Of a stretch of DNA of 64,000 nt, positions 27,437 through 37,544 are shown in pieces. Source of the stretch: Claveliimonas acetigenes (lineage in GTDB: Bacteria; Bacillota; Clostridia; Lachnospirales; Lachnospiraceae); assembly GCF_025567385.1 (NCBI RefSeq), contig NZ_JAOQJU010000004.1:1-64000 (forward strand), written 5' to 3'. Below the pieces are notes generated by a model that did not search any database, was not told the origin of the DNA, and saw nothing but the letters and a program-made list of their open reading frames with translations. The number at the start of each line of letters is the position of its first letter. The first letter of the stretch is position 1. Both the position numbers and the translations under genes were made by a program.

Positions 27437-27571
27437 AGAAAAAATAAAGCGGATTCACTGCGGTGAGTTCGCATCTGATCCCCTGTCTTATGACGTCACC
27501 CTTGATACAAGAAAAACTTTCGCACGGCTTGCTTTTTCGCTTAACTCTTTTGCGTGATATACGAAAAACGT

Positions 27572-27663
27572 ATGCACCAATTATGTCAGACGTGCCTGTA
27601 AGGTATATCTATATGCACCAGTTTTTTCAGCCTATATTTAAAGTGAAACTTTGCACCAATTTT
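27572..27663. repeat. Three TGCACCA repeats, possible IS end
   Basis: TGCACCAATTAT (27572), TGCACCAGTTTT (27613) and TGCACCAATTTT (27652) recur about 40 nt apart. Multiple terminal repeats are typical of IS21-like ends; no IstA/IstB gene remains. The rest of 27437-27786 has no gene. Confidence 0.45.
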
Positions 27664-27786
27664 AGACAAAAATCTCACAGCCCTGCCTTGCGGTTGTATG
27701 TAGAGTAGAAGCCGTGAGAAAATAAGAAATTGCGCTAATTTTATCATTAATCTAGGAGCGCGGTACTTCTTAGAAATTACGAAGTT

Positions 27787-28284
27787 ATGAAACCAAATCA
27801 AGTTTGGCTAACAGACTCGACTCTCGTATATATAAATAAGAGACCCTATTGGGTATGTATATGTATGGACTTATTCTCAAGAAAAGTGCTTTCCATACGC
27901 ATTAGTCCTAACAATAGTACAAGGCTATCTAAAAGTACACTCGTAGCAGCTATACAAAATAGAGATATAAAGCCTGGCCTTATCCTACACTCTGACCGTG
28001 GCTCTAACTTTATTTCCTACACATATAACAAATATCTAAAAGACCATCATATAATTCACTCGTACTCTAGGCCATCCACACCAACAGACAATGCGCCACT
28101 CGAATCATTCAACAGGACTCTAAAAGATGCAATTTTATTAAATGAAGCTGGCAAATCATATAGTACGGTTAGAAAACATATTTCCAAGTTTATGGACTAT
28201 TACAACAACAAAAGACCTCACAGTTCGCTTAACTATTTATCGCCTAACGAATACGAAGACAGATATCAGGCCGGAGCTATATAG
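27787..28284 (+). mobile_element. IS3-family transposase fragment (DDE domain)
   Basis: 165 codons covering the retroviral-integrase fold: QVWLTDSTLVYI (first D), LILHSDRGSNF (second D), PLESFNRTLKDA (E) and the C-terminal YNNKRPHSSLNYLSPNEYE. The N-terminal HTH part and orfA are missing and there is no ribosome site, so it is a truncated IS. Confidence 0.85.
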
Positions 28285-28401
28285 ATATCTGGAATATAGA
28301 TTTTTCTAAGATTATAAGAGAGAAAATAGCAACTTGAGTGGTTCAAATATGGTATGTTTTAAGTTTTTACATCCGAAATTTTTAAATAACACAAATAAGC
28401 A

Positions 28402-28460
28402 TAAATAAAAAAGCAATCTGCAAAAGTTGGAATTTTCCAAGCATTTAGTGCAGATTGCAT
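28402..28460 (-). terminator. Terminator of the recombinase remnant
   Basis: GCAATCTGCA/TGCAGATTGC arms enclosing a second palindrome TTGGAAAATTCCAA; T-run on the minus strand. Confidence 0.7.
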
Positions 28461-28465
28461 GGGGA

Positions 28466-29230
28466 CTAACACCGAATAGCTCTATTGTTTACCATAGATT
28501 TATGGGTCAAGAAATTTGGTGTATAAGTCTTCTGAAGCAGGGCATCGCCCATATATTTCTCGTTTGTGAGAATACTATAAACCGTACTCCCATGCCACCT
28601 ACATCCACCTCCAGGAGCAGTAGCTTTCTTCTTGGTGAGGATAGTAGCAATGCGGTTAATGGTCACACTGTTTAGATATAACCAATAAATTCGTTGCGCC
28701 ACTCGAGCTTCCTTTGGGATAATTTCAGGCCGTCCATCCCGGCCTTTTCTGTAGCCTAAGAATCTAGCATAGGGCAGGGCGAAATCTCCCTTCTCCATCT
28801 TTCGAAGGATACCCCACTTAATATTCTCGGAAAGGTTATGGCTTTCCTCTTGGGCTAGCGAGGCGAGAATAGACAAAAGTATCTCGCACTTTGGGTCGAA
28901 AGAGGATAGCAATTCATTCTCGAAAAATACTTCGACGCCAATTCGTTTCAGCTCTCGCACTACGATGAGTAAGTCTACGGTATTCCTAGAAAGTCGGGAT
29001 ATGGATTTTACGAGAACTAAATCAATAAGTCCTGCATACGCATCTGCGAGAAGCTCTCTTAGAACTGGGCGACCTTCGACGTTCGTAGCGGAACGCCCGG
29101 ACTCTATGTATATACCAACGAAAGACCAATTTGGATTCTTGTGAATCAGATTCTTATAATATGAAGTTTGAGCCTTTAAGTTATCTTAGTCTTCGAAATC
29201 TATTCCTGTTTTGATGCCCGTCGTATTCAT
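28466..29230 (-). pseudogene. Large serine recombinase remnant
   Basis: ATG 29230 starts TTGIKTGIDFED, then an in-frame TAA (where Q is expected) and the normal continuation: SGRSATNVEGRP, SISRLSRNTVDLL, SLAQEESHNLSENI, FLGYRKGRDGRPE and a recombinase domain to NEKYMGDALLQKTY. The N-terminal segment that should hold the catalytic serine (YxRVSTxxQ) is absent. Doubly inactive. A second remnant lies at 37545-37950. Confidence 0.8.
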
Positions 29231-29375
29231 TGGTGGGATTATGAGGGATAAAAATAAGGGGAGGTAACTCTCCTCTTATTTTTATACATGGTGCATATAT
29301 ACTTAGATATTTCTTAAGCTCTCTGGCCAAACAACCAACATGCTTTTATTTTAAAAGTAGCTTTCATTATTTTTA

Positions 29376-31160
29376 TTATTTTCCTTCAAGTATTATATTA
29401 ATTTTCTCCTTAGCGGTGTCGACCGTAGTCTGATCCGGAATCATGACAGAGAGCGGCTGGCTACCCATGCTATAGGTTGGGAGCATGGCGCCTTTACCAT
29501 CCACGCTAATACTTTCGATTTTCAAACCCTTCATAGTATTAAGTTGGAGTTTGGCGAAGCTAGTAATTTCGTCGTAGCTGAGAGATGTGATAAAGGAACC
29601 CTCGAGTGAGGCGAGAATGTCAGTGTAACGGATTAGGTATTGCGGCTGAGTTGCCTTTTTAATAATAGCACTAAGAACCTCTTGTTGGTTTTTGACGCGG
29701 TGGCGGTCGCCAGTGGCGTATGCGTAGCGTTCGCGAGCATAAGCTAATGCACACTGCCCATTTACGTGTTGGGCGCCCTTATAGATACGACAATTTCTGT
29801 TGGCTCTAGCGATAAAATTAGTGTCGCTATTTATATCAATACCACCGAGAGCATCGACGACTTTTTCTACACCCGTAAAGCCAACCTTGGCTGTATAGTT
29901 AATAGTGACACCGAAGAGGTCTTGGAGAGTATATTTACTCATATCAATGCCATAAATGCCGGCGTGGGTAAGCTTGTCTTTATTCCCCGTCGTGCCATGG
30001 AGCTGAACGTAATAGTCGCGCGGAACGGAGACGAGAAGGATTTTGTTAGTGCTTGGGTTGACAACGGCGAGCATATTAACATCGCTACGGTCAGCATTAG
30101 AAAGTTTATTGCGAGAGTCACTACCGCTAATATATACGATGAACGGCTCCTCAGTAACCTTGGCTTTATTAGTATCGGCAGTTTTCTTGTATTTGATTTC
30201 GTAAGTATAGATGACTTTAGTAGAGCGGTAGAATTCTTTTTGGTTTTCTTTGAGAGTTTCTAGATAGGTGCTAGCCAGAACGATGCCAGAGACTTTGTTA
30301 TCCACGAGGTCGACCATGAGATTGGCAAGATCGGATTCTTCCTTGGACTCGTGGGATATTTTCTCTGCTAGAGCACTCTTGGCGAGTTCGAGATTAGGGT
30401 TGTTTTGCTGGAAGCCAATAGTCTTGTCCTTAAGGTCTTCGATCTTCCCAAAACCGCTTTCTTTGAGGGCGAGGACGGAGTATTCCTGGGTCTCGTATTC
30501 TAGAGCCGTGGTAATATTTTGCAAGAAACCGATAGTCTTGCCAAAATAGTTGGCTCCCAAGATATAGATGGCGGTCAGCATGATAGCGAGGATGCCGAAT
30601 AGAATGCGTGGGGCTTTGTGAGTTTTCTTGCGAATGAGTTTGAAAGATGTGAGCGCAAGGAGGCCGGCAAGCACTATACCGAGTGCAATATTTTGCCAAT
30701 CCATAAGTACGTTGGTGTGGACGACAAAGTAGGCGAGAACGCTAGCAGAGATGGCTTCGACTAAAATGATGATAGCGCGAAGAATCTTTGAGAGGAGCTT
30801 GTTGCTCTTCTTTTTAGTGGGCTTAACTTTTGGCTTATATTGCTTTTGTTTTTCTTGCTTAACTTTCTGCTCAAGCTCGGCGCTTTCAGCAAGGATATCT
30901 CCGTGATATTCTTGCTCTTTGACTTCTAGAGCTTCAAGGCGATCGATCTCTTTGAGAATATTAGTTTCGCCATGAATTTGAACTTTTTTAGCAGGAATGA
31001 CCGGGGGGTTGGTTGTAGGTTTTTTGTTGGATTTTGCTGCGGCAATCGTAGCTGTAGCGGTTTTCGTGCTAGCTACTTTTTTCTTTGGCGCGGAAAGACC
31101 ATCGATAGCTTTGGCTTTGCGTGGTGAAGCTTTATGGTTAGTTTTCCTTCTTGTCGCCAT
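29376..31160 (-). CDS. LytR-CpsA-Psr family glycopolymer ligase
   Basis: 594 residues, AAAGGAG before ATG. A long basic, Ala/Lys-rich cytoplasmic region (1-125) with a coiled coil is followed by three membrane helices (about 127-205) and an external part. The LCP domain begins near 340: FIVYISGSDSR, LLVSVPRDYYV, DKLTHAGIYG, GGIDIN and ALAYARERYAYATGDRHR. LCP enzymes transfer lipid-linked polysaccharide to peptidoglycan, matching the adjacent capsule-type cluster. The region between the helices and the LCP domain resembles a periplasmic binding fold (FGKIEDLKDKTIGFQQNN). Confidence 0.88.
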   Translation of the reverse strand: MATRRKTNHKASPRKAKAIDGLSAPKKKVASTKTATATIAAAKSNKKPTTNPPVIPAKKVQIHGETNILKEIDRLEALEVKEQEYHGDILAESAELEQKVKQEKQKQYKPKVKPTKKKSNKLLSKILRAIIILVEAISASVLAYFVVHTNVLMDWQNIALGIVLAGLLALTSFKLIRKKTHKAPRILFGILAIMLTAIYILGANYFGKTIGFLQNITTALEYETQEYSVLALKESGFGKIEDLKDKTIGFQQNNPNLELAKSALAEKISHESKEESDLANLMVDLVDNKVSGIVLASTYLETLKENQKEFYRSTKVIYTYEIKYKKTADTNKAKVTEEPFIVYISGSDSRNKLSNADRSDVNMLAVVNPSTNKILLVSVPRDYYVQLHGTTGNKDKLTHAGIYGIDMSKYTLQDLFGVTINYTAKVGFTGVEKVVDALGGIDINSDTNFIARANRNCRIYKGAQHVNGQCALAYARERYAYATGDRHRVKNQQEVLSAIIKKATQPQYLIRYTDILASLEGSFITSLSYDEITSFAKLQLNTMKGLKIESISVDGKGAMLPTYSMGSQPLSVMIPDQTTVDTAKEKINIILEGK

Positions 31161-31271
31161 TCGTACTCCTTTCTCTATGAGGCATATTTATTATTGATGT
31201 TTTATAATTATTTCCGCGATACGAAAATTTGCGAAGCAACTATCATAACCAACAATGAATGTATGTTGATA

Positions 31272-32441
31272 TTAATTTAGGCCAAACAAATCGCGCGTAT
31301 ATACTTTATTGCGTACAGACATCAGCTCATTAGTCATGCGATTTGCGATGATCAGATCACATTCGTCTAAAAATATATTTAGATCATTTTGTACCTTCGC
31401 CTCATGGAATACATTATCTCTATATTCTGGTTCGTATATTAGACATTCTAGGTTATTTTTTTCAAGATAATCAAGAATATCTATTATGGCACTTGAACGG
31501 AAATTATCCGACTCGGACTTCATTGTCAATCTGTATATGCCCACTTTATGTGGATTTCGCTGAATTATCATATTTACAATATGTTTTTTTCTTGAGCTAT
31601 TTGCCTCCACGGTGGCTGAAATCATCTTTTGAGATATATTATTAAAATTTGCCAATAGCTGTTTTGTGTCTTTAGGAAGACAATAACCGCCATATCCAAA
31701 GGAAGGATTATTGTAGTAATTGCCTATACGCGGATCTAGACATACACTTTCTATTATTTCTTTAGAGTTCAGATTATTTAGTTCCGCATAAGTATCAAGT
31801 TCATTAAAATAAGAAATTCGCATCGCAAGGTATGTATTTGAAAAGAGTTTTACTGCTTCTGCTTCGGTGCTTCCGATGAACATGACATCTATTGGCGTTT
31901 TCTCGGCAGCGTCCGTCAATAATTTAGCAAAGAGATGAGCAGATTCGCTTTTTGCTCCAATTACGATTCTGGATGGATAAAGGTTATCGTAGAGCGCTTT
32001 TCCTTCTCTGAGGAATTCAGGAGAAAAGAATATATTGTCTATACCATATCTGACGCGAATTTTTTCAGTATATCCGATTGGGATGGTAGACTTAATAACA
32101 ATTGTGGCGTTATTGTCAGGGATAGAAAGAACTTTGTCGATGATATCTTCTACGGCGCTTGTATCGAAGTAGTTATCGTCTTCTATATAATTTGTCGGAG
32201 TCGCGATTATGACGTAGTCTGCTTCTCTAAAAGCGTCCCTCCAATCTAAAGTCGCTTTTAACTTTAAGGGTTTATTTTTTAAATAATCCTCAATATATGC
32301 ATCTTTAATAGGAGATTTCTTTTGATTTATTTTCTCAATTTTATCCGGATCTATATCTACTACGTACGTTTCCGAATCTTGTGATAGCAATACGGCTAGA
32401 CTGAGTCCAACGTATCCTGCTCCTGCGACTGCAATTTTCAT
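31272..32441 (-). CDS. ugd: UDP-glucose 6-dehydrogenase
   Basis: 389 residues. Converts UDP-glucose to UDP-glucuronate with two NAD+. NAD-binding GAGYVGLSLA at 7-16, ATPTNY, STIPIGYT, FSPEFLREGKA, and the catalytic cysteine in GFGYGGYCLPKDT-like SFGYGGYCLPKDT. Supplies an acidic sugar for the neighbouring glycosyltransferases. Divergent from them. Confidence 0.92.
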   Translation of the reverse strand: MKIAVAGAGYVGLSLAVLLSQDSETYVVDIDPDKIEKINQKKSPIKDAYIEDYLKNKPLKLKATLDWRDAFREADYVIIATPTNYIEDDNYFDTSAVEDIIDKVLSIPDNNATIVIKSTIPIGYTEKIRVRYGIDNIFFSPEFLREGKALYDNLYPSRIVIGAKSESAHLFAKLLTDAAEKTPIDVMFIGSTEAEAVKLFSNTYLAMRISYFNELDTYAELNNLNSKEIIESVCLDPRIGNYYNNPSFGYGGYCLPKDTKQLLANFNNISQKMISATVEANSSRKKHIVNMIIQRNPHKVGIYRLTMKSESDNFRSSAIIDILDYLEKNNLECLIYEPEYRDNVFHEAKVQNDLNIFLDECDLIIANRMTNELMSVRNKVYTRDLFGLN

Positions 32442-32501
32442 TATTTATCCTGCATTATTTTAAATTATGTTAAAAATATTCTAGCACAATTATCTTTGAT
32501 A

Positions 32502-32513
32502 TATAATATAGGC
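32502..32513 (+). promoter_or_regulatory. -10 box of a likely leaderless promoter
   Basis: TATAAT (32502-32507), then ATAGGC, then ATG at 32514. The distance places transcription start at the A of ATG. No ribosome site. Confidence 0.6.
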
Positions 32514-33302
32514 ATGAATACTACGATTGACGAGCCTCTAGTTAGCGTCATTGTTCCTGCTCACTTTAGTAGCGAAACTATCACAGAAACCCTAGATTCG
32601 ATAATTGCCCAAGAGTATGATAATTATGAAATCATTGTCGTGAGCGATCACGTTGATATTTCTACGCAAAAAATTTTGGAGAAATATAAAAATAATTGCA
32701 ACAAATTAAAAATTGTAACTCTTGGTTCTAAATGTGGGGCAGGATATGCGCGGTATATCGGAATTAAAAAGTCTAAAGGTGAATATATAGCCTTTTTAGA
32801 TTCGGATGATCTCTGGAAAAAAGATAAATTATATAGACAAGTAAAGTTTATGCGAGATAACAATGTTTCGTTTTCCTATTCTGATTATGAGTTAATTAAT
32901 GAAGACGGAAGCGAAACGGGCAAGATAAGGGTTGCGCCTAGAAAAGTCAGTTATATGCGAATGTTGCGTGGCGACTCTATTGGATGCTTAACGGTAATGG
33001 TCGAAAGTAGATTCCTAAAGAGAATACCAGTTGTTTTGCTGCAAAAAAGAAATGACTACGCATTATGGTGTTCGGCGTTAAAAGAGATAAGATTAGCAAA
33101 AAAGGTTCCTGGGATACTTGCATCTTACAGAAAAAGTAACCATGGCCTCTCATCTGGAAGCAAATTTTCTTTAATTAAGTACCATTATAAATTGCACCGT
33201 AGGCATAATGGTTTTTCGCCAGTTGTGTCCTTTCTTCTGGTAGTTTCTAATGTGTTCGTATATTTGGGAAATATAACAATAAGAACAAGGAAAAGTGCAT
33301 GA
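32514..33302 (+). CDS. Family 2 glycosyltransferase
   Basis: 262 residues. GT-A fold: PLVSVIVPAHFSSETITETL, GAGYARYIGIKKSKGEYIAF and the metal-binding LDSDD. Adds a sugar in repeat-unit synthesis. I prefer ATG 32514 over an upstream codon because of the promoter spacing. It overlaps the next gene by 4 nt. Confidence 0.88.
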   Translation: MNTTIDEPLVSVIVPAHFSSETITETLDSIIAQEYDNYEIIVVSDHVDISTQKILEKYKNNCNKLKIVTLGSKCGAGYARYIGIKKSKGEYIAFLDSDDLWKKDKLYRQVKFMRDNNVSFSYSDYELINEDGSETGKIRVAPRKVSYMRMLRGDSIGCLTVMVESRFLKRIPVVLLQKRNDYALWCSALKEIRLAKKVPGILASYRKSNHGLSSGSKFSLIKYHYKLHRRHNGFSPVVSFLLVVSNVFVYLGNITIRTRKSA

Positions 33303-34081
33303 GGTTAGAATTATTAATATCTACTATGAATGCCGACCCGCGTTCATTAGTAAACAAAATGAATGTAAGTTCTGACGCGATAATTATTAACCAAACAGAC
33401 CACACTAGTTTTGAATCTTTTAGTTTTAAGGGGCACAATATAAGGGTATGGAGTTTTGCGGAAAAAGGCATTGGCATTAGTCGCAACAACGCGCTGATGC
33501 GTTCAAATGCAGATGTAGTTCTATTCGCTGATGATGACGCGATATTAGTAGATGATTATGAGCAAAAAATTATTGAAGAGTTCGATAGAAAACCCGAGAG
33601 TGACTTTATAATTGTGAACTATGATGTAAAATATACGAATGGCCGCAAAGGCGCAATTAACGCAACGAAACGGAAAAGAGTCCATTGGTGGAATAGTCAA
33701 AGGTATGGAACTTGCCGCTTTGCTATTAGAAGAGATAAGGTAATTAAAAAAAATATATTCTTTTCATTATTGTATGGAGCAAGTAAGTATTCTCATGGTG
33801 AGGATAGTATCTTTATTATGGATTGCTTAAAAAACCAGCTAAAGGTATATACATCTAATATCAACGTGGGTGTTCTGGATTGCAGCAACTCAAGTTGGTT
33901 TAACTCATATGATGAGAAATATTTTTTCGATACAGGAGCCCTCATGTATGCCATAAACCCATTCTTCTATAAACTATTTATTCTAGTTACTTTTTTTAGG
34001 CATCGCAAGGTTTATTGCGATAATATTTCGTTTTGGGATTCCGTCTTAATAGCATTCAAAGGAGCTAATGATGCGAAATAG
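33299..34081 (+). CDS. Glycosyltransferase, family 2-like
   Basis: 260 residues with KGIGISRNNALMRSNADVVL and FADDDAIL, a DxD-type motif, plus HGEDSIFIMDCL in the second half. A short N-terminus (ELLISTMNADP) lacks the usual VIP motif but fits a related subgroup. Overlaps both neighbours. Confidence 0.75.
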   Translation: MRLELLISTMNADPRSLVNKMNVSSDAIIINQTDHTSFESFSFKGHNIRVWSFAEKGIGISRNNALMRSNADVVLFADDDAILVDDYEQKIIEEFDRKPESDFIIVNYDVKYTNGRKGAINATKRKRVHWWNSQRYGTCRFAIRRDKVIKKNIFFSLLYGASKYSHGEDSIFIMDCLKNQLKVYTSNINVGVLDCSNSSWFNSYDEKYFFDTGALMYAINPFFYKLFILVTFFRHRKVYCDNISFWDSVLIAFKGANDAK

Positions 34082-36242
34082 TTTTTTTGCTAAATTTAAT
34101 ATCGCGCATGCTTTAATAATTTTAATTTTTGTTGCTTTTTTGAGTTGCATTTCTACTAATAGTTTTTTCTCATCTACTTTATGGAAAGTTATACATGCTG
34201 GGACTTATTTAGTTATTCTAATCACGCTCGCATGTACTTTTGCTCGTAATGAAAAACAATTTATATTGAGTAATATTAAGAAGATACTATTGATTGCTTG
34301 CGCACTCATTGTGTTTTTTGCCTTTCTGTCTACGAGATTAGATCTTTTCTCTTCCGTCTTTATTAAAAATGCAATTATTCCACTTTTATTCATCGTTATT
34401 TTTATGGGTCTTGGGAAGCATGAAGCTTTGTCTCCTAAAAATGTTCGTTTGGTACTAAAAGTCATTGTATTGCTTGGCATTATATCGTGTATATACAACA
34501 TAGTTATCAATTGGTCTGAGATGTTGAAGATATTTACCATTACGAATTCTTATCAGGTAAGATTCCAATCATTTTTTGATAATAGAAATAAATTTGGTTC
34601 TTTCATGTTTACCTCCATTTTTGCACAGATCATGCTTTTTTATTTAGATAAAGAAAAGAATAAGAGAAAACTCTTTAGATTCTTGGCCTGTCTTATTCTG
34701 TTTATACTAAATCTTTTATTGACTTTATCGCGAGGAGCAATCTTAGTGAGTGCACTATTTGCATTCCTGACTTTTTTTGTGCTTTCTTATAGTAGTAAAC
34801 GGATACGAAAGAAATTTGCAGTCGTATTAGTTCTTCTTTTAGTATTCGCAGCAAGTATATTTATTATTCCGTGGTCAAGAGATTATATACTAGGAAATAT
34901 TCTGAGGTTAGATAGTTTTAGTACTCATAGAGACGACATTTATGGATACGGTTTAAAATATTTCATAAATAATAATTGGATCATTGGAAGTGGACCCGAA
35001 AAGGCTCTAGAGGATTATGAAAATACATATAGTTATTCGGGATTTCATAATTCGTATTTAAGCGTTTTAATAATGTTTGGAATTGTGGGAATAGTCAGTT
35101 ACGCTATTTTTCTTATTTACTCTTTTGTTAATATTAGGAAATTATCAGTATACGACAATATAATTAGCTCAATATTTCTAGCCTATCTGTCATCTTTAGT
35201 GGTCTATGGATTATTTGAGACCAAATTACCGTTTAGCTATTACTACTCGATGAGCTATTCTGTTTGTGCGTTCATTTTGCCTTTATATGTCTTGAATTGG
35301 TATAAGGATTTTATCCCAGTAAAAAAACTTCCTTTGGTTTCTGTTATTATTCCAACATACAATAGGCCACATACAATAGAGCGCGCTATTAGGAGTGTAT
35401 ATTCACAGAGCTACGGTAATATAGAAATAATCGTAGTCGATGATAATGCGAAGAATCTCAATGCCCGAAAGAAGACATCAGAGATTATGAAAAAATATCC
35501 AAGAGTGAAGTATATCAAAAATCAAAAAAATGTTGGTGGTGCGGAAAGCAGAAATATTGGAATACGTACAGCAAAAGGTAAGTATGTTGCTTTTCTTGAT
35601 GACGATGATGAGTTTTTGCCTTCTAAGATAAGTAGGCAGGTCGCTCTTATGGAACAAATGAGAAAAAATAAAAACATAGCTTTAGTTTATTGCTATCTTC
35701 GACCTATATCAGTCAGCAATAGAAAGAGATTTGTTAAAAAAACTAGAAATAGAAAAAACACATTATATGGCCATATTATGCATTTTACTGCACCAACATC
35801 TACCTGGCTGTGCGACAGAAAGATGCTATTAAGAATTGGACTATTTGACGATATTAAAAGTCAGCAAGATTTAATGCTCATGCTGAAAGTACTAGGAAAT
35901 GGTTATTCTATAGTTGCCGTTCCCGAAGCATTAACGAGATTTTACCTGCATTTGCCCGGAAATGGTATAACGAAAAACGACGATCGTTTTATTGAGCAAA
36001 TTAAAAGTTATCAGGATGAGTGTAGAAAATATTATAAAAGCTTTTCTAAAAATCAGATTAAACGAATAGAACACAATTTCCTGAATAGAGAATGTAACTG
36101 TTATATTAGTAGAGGAGACATGAAAAAAGCTAAGACTATATTAGGCAAGATGTTCAGAATGCGTCTATTTGGCGTCGCAAATTATAAAAACACTATAAAA
36201 ATAATTTTATATGCTGCAAAAAGTTCGTTCTCTTGTTCATAA
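34071..36242 (+). CDS. O-antigen polymerase-like protein fused to a GT2 glycosyltransferase
   Basis: 723 residues; ATG 34071 is 6 nt after AAAGGAG. Residues 1-415 have about eleven helices and the Wzy/WaaL-type external loop (GSGPEKALEDY, SGFHNSYLSVLIMFG). Residues 425-723 are a GT2: LVSVIIPTYNRPHTIERAI, GGAESRNIGIRTAKGKYVAF and LDDDDE. It would combine polymerisation and a glycosyl transfer in one chain, an unusual fusion. Overlaps the flippase by 32 nt. Confidence 0.85.
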   Translation: MRNSFFAKFNIAHALIILIFVAFLSCISTNSFFSSTLWKVIHAGTYLVILITLACTFARNEKQFILSNIKKILLIACALIVFFAFLSTRLDLFSSVFIKNAIIPLLFIVIFMGLGKHEALSPKNVRLVLKVIVLLGIISCIYNIVINWSEMLKIFTITNSYQVRFQSFFDNRNKFGSFMFTSIFAQIMLFYLDKEKNKRKLFRFLACLILFILNLLLTLSRGAILVSALFAFLTFFVLSYSSKRIRKKFAVVLVLLLVFAASIFIIPWSRDYILGNILRLDSFSTHRDDIYGYGLKYFINNNWIIGSGPEKALEDYENTYSYSGFHNSYLSVLIMFGIVGIVSYAIFLIYSFVNIRKLSVYDNIISSIFLAYLSSLVVYGLFETKLPFSYYYSMSYSVCAFILPLYVLNWYKDFIPVKKLPLVSVIIPTYNRPHTIERAIRSVYSQSYGNIEIIVVDDNAKNLNARKKTSEIMKKYPRVKYIKNQKNVGGAESRNIGIRTAKGKYVAFLDDDDEFLPSKISRQVALMEQMRKNKNIALVYCYLRPISVSNRKRFVKKTRNRKNTLYGHIMHFTAPTSTWLCDRKMLLRIGLFDDIKSQQDLMLMLKVLGNGYSIVAVPEALTRFYLHLPGNGITKNDDRFIEQIKSYQDECRKYYKSFSKNQIKRIEHNFLNRECNCYISRGDMKKAKTILGKMFRMRLFGVANYKNTIKIILYAAKSSFSCS

Positions 36243-37482
36243 GAAAAGTTTTCGCAATAGCTTATGGATTATTAGCGAAAGGATTTTTCAAGCCTTAGTA
36301 AGCTTTATTCTAACGATCCTTACCTCAAGGTATCTAGGACCGGCTAATTTTGGAATGCTTGATTATGGCGCAACTATAGTAAGTTTTTTTGCAGTTATTA
36401 CGAAACTTGGTATTGATAATATACTTGTAAATGAGTTGCTAAAACATCGCAATATCGAAGGGGCGATTTTAGGAACCTCCGCTATTTTGCGTTTGGCTTC
36501 TTCGTTTTTATCGATACTCCTTATAATTATTTTAGTTTTAGTATTAGAGAATGATTCTCCTCTCATTATCGTAACTACAGTACTTCAAGCATTTTCTTTA
36601 ATTTTTCAGGCACTAGCCGTACCAGAATCATGGTTCCAATCTAGGCTGGAATCAAAATACGTTTCTATCGCTAAAGCGATTTCTTATTCTATCGTTTCTT
36701 CATATAAAGCTTTTTTACTCATAACTAATAAAGATGTTACTTGGTTTGCTGTATCGAATGTAATTGATTTTGCATTAATCGCAGGCGTGGAACTTGTTTT
36801 ATATAAGAAAAAAAATGGCCCGAGGCTTAGTTTTGATAAAAAATGGGCTAAAAGGATAATTGATCAAAGTCGACACTTTATTATATCTGGATTGCTTGTA
36901 TTAATATATACGCAAATCGATAAGATCATGATAGGGAGTATGCTTGGTAGCAGGAGCCTTGGATTGTATTCGGCCGCATTAAAATTATGTACTATATGGT
37001 CATTTGTTCCTGAAGCAATAATAAGTTCAGCTAAGACAATTATTTTTTCTCTTAAGCAGTCTAAAAATAATTATCTCATTAGGCTAAAACAAACATATTT
37101 TATCGTGTTTTGGGGCTGCTCATTCGTTGCCGCCATTATAACGCTCTGCGGACCATTACTTATAAATGTAGTTTTTGGAGAAGATTATTCAGATGCAGTG
37201 ACAACCTTGCAGATATTAGTATGGTTTATGCCGCTTTCGCAACTTGGAGCGGCTAGAAACATATGGTTAATTTCAGAGAATCTAAGCAGATATGCAAAGA
37301 GGTTTGCTGCGTATGGTGTCGTTGTAAACATTGGAATGAACGCAATACTGATTCCAATTATGGGTATCAATGGGGCAGCATTAGCGACAGTAATTACCGA
37401 AGTCATTACATGTTTTATTGCTCCGTTATTCTATAAAGAAACCAGGAAAGGCGCCAGCTTAATCTGTAGTTCTTTATGTTGA
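36211..37482 (+). CDS. Oligosaccharide flippase (Wzx-type)
   Basis: 423 residues with about twelve helices. Family features include SRYLGPANFGMLDYGATIVS and IDKIMIGSMLGSRSLGLYSA. Moves lipid-linked repeat units across the membrane for the polymerase. Last gene of this operon. Confidence 0.85.
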   Translation: MLQKVRSLVHKKSFRNSLWIISERIFQALVSFILTILTSRYLGPANFGMLDYGATIVSFFAVITKLGIDNILVNELLKHRNIEGAILGTSAILRLASSFLSILLIIILVLVLENDSPLIIVTTVLQAFSLIFQALAVPESWFQSRLESKYVSIAKAISYSIVSSYKAFLLITNKDVTWFAVSNVIDFALIAGVELVLYKKKNGPRLSFDKKWAKRIIDQSRHFIISGLLVLIYTQIDKIMIGSMLGSRSLGLYSAALKLCTIWSFVPEAIISSAKTIIFSLKQSKNNYLIRLKQTYFIVFWGCSFVAAIITLCGPLLINVVFGEDYSDAVTTLQILVWFMPLSQLGAARNIWLISENLSRYAKRFAAYGVVVNIGMNAILIPIMGINGAALATVITEVITCFIAPLFYKETRKGASLICSSLC

Positions 37483-37544
37483 TTTTAAAGTAAGGCACTT
37501 GCTTTTTATTATGACATTAACATAAGTAATGGTATATCGGGCTT

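Noticed and set aside
27572..27663. CRISPR-like direct repeats
   Set aside because: Only three 12-nt units with unequal neighbours and no cas genes.
29766..30263. 165-residue plus-strand frame inside the LCP gene
   Set aside because: Antisense shadow of a well-supported gene.
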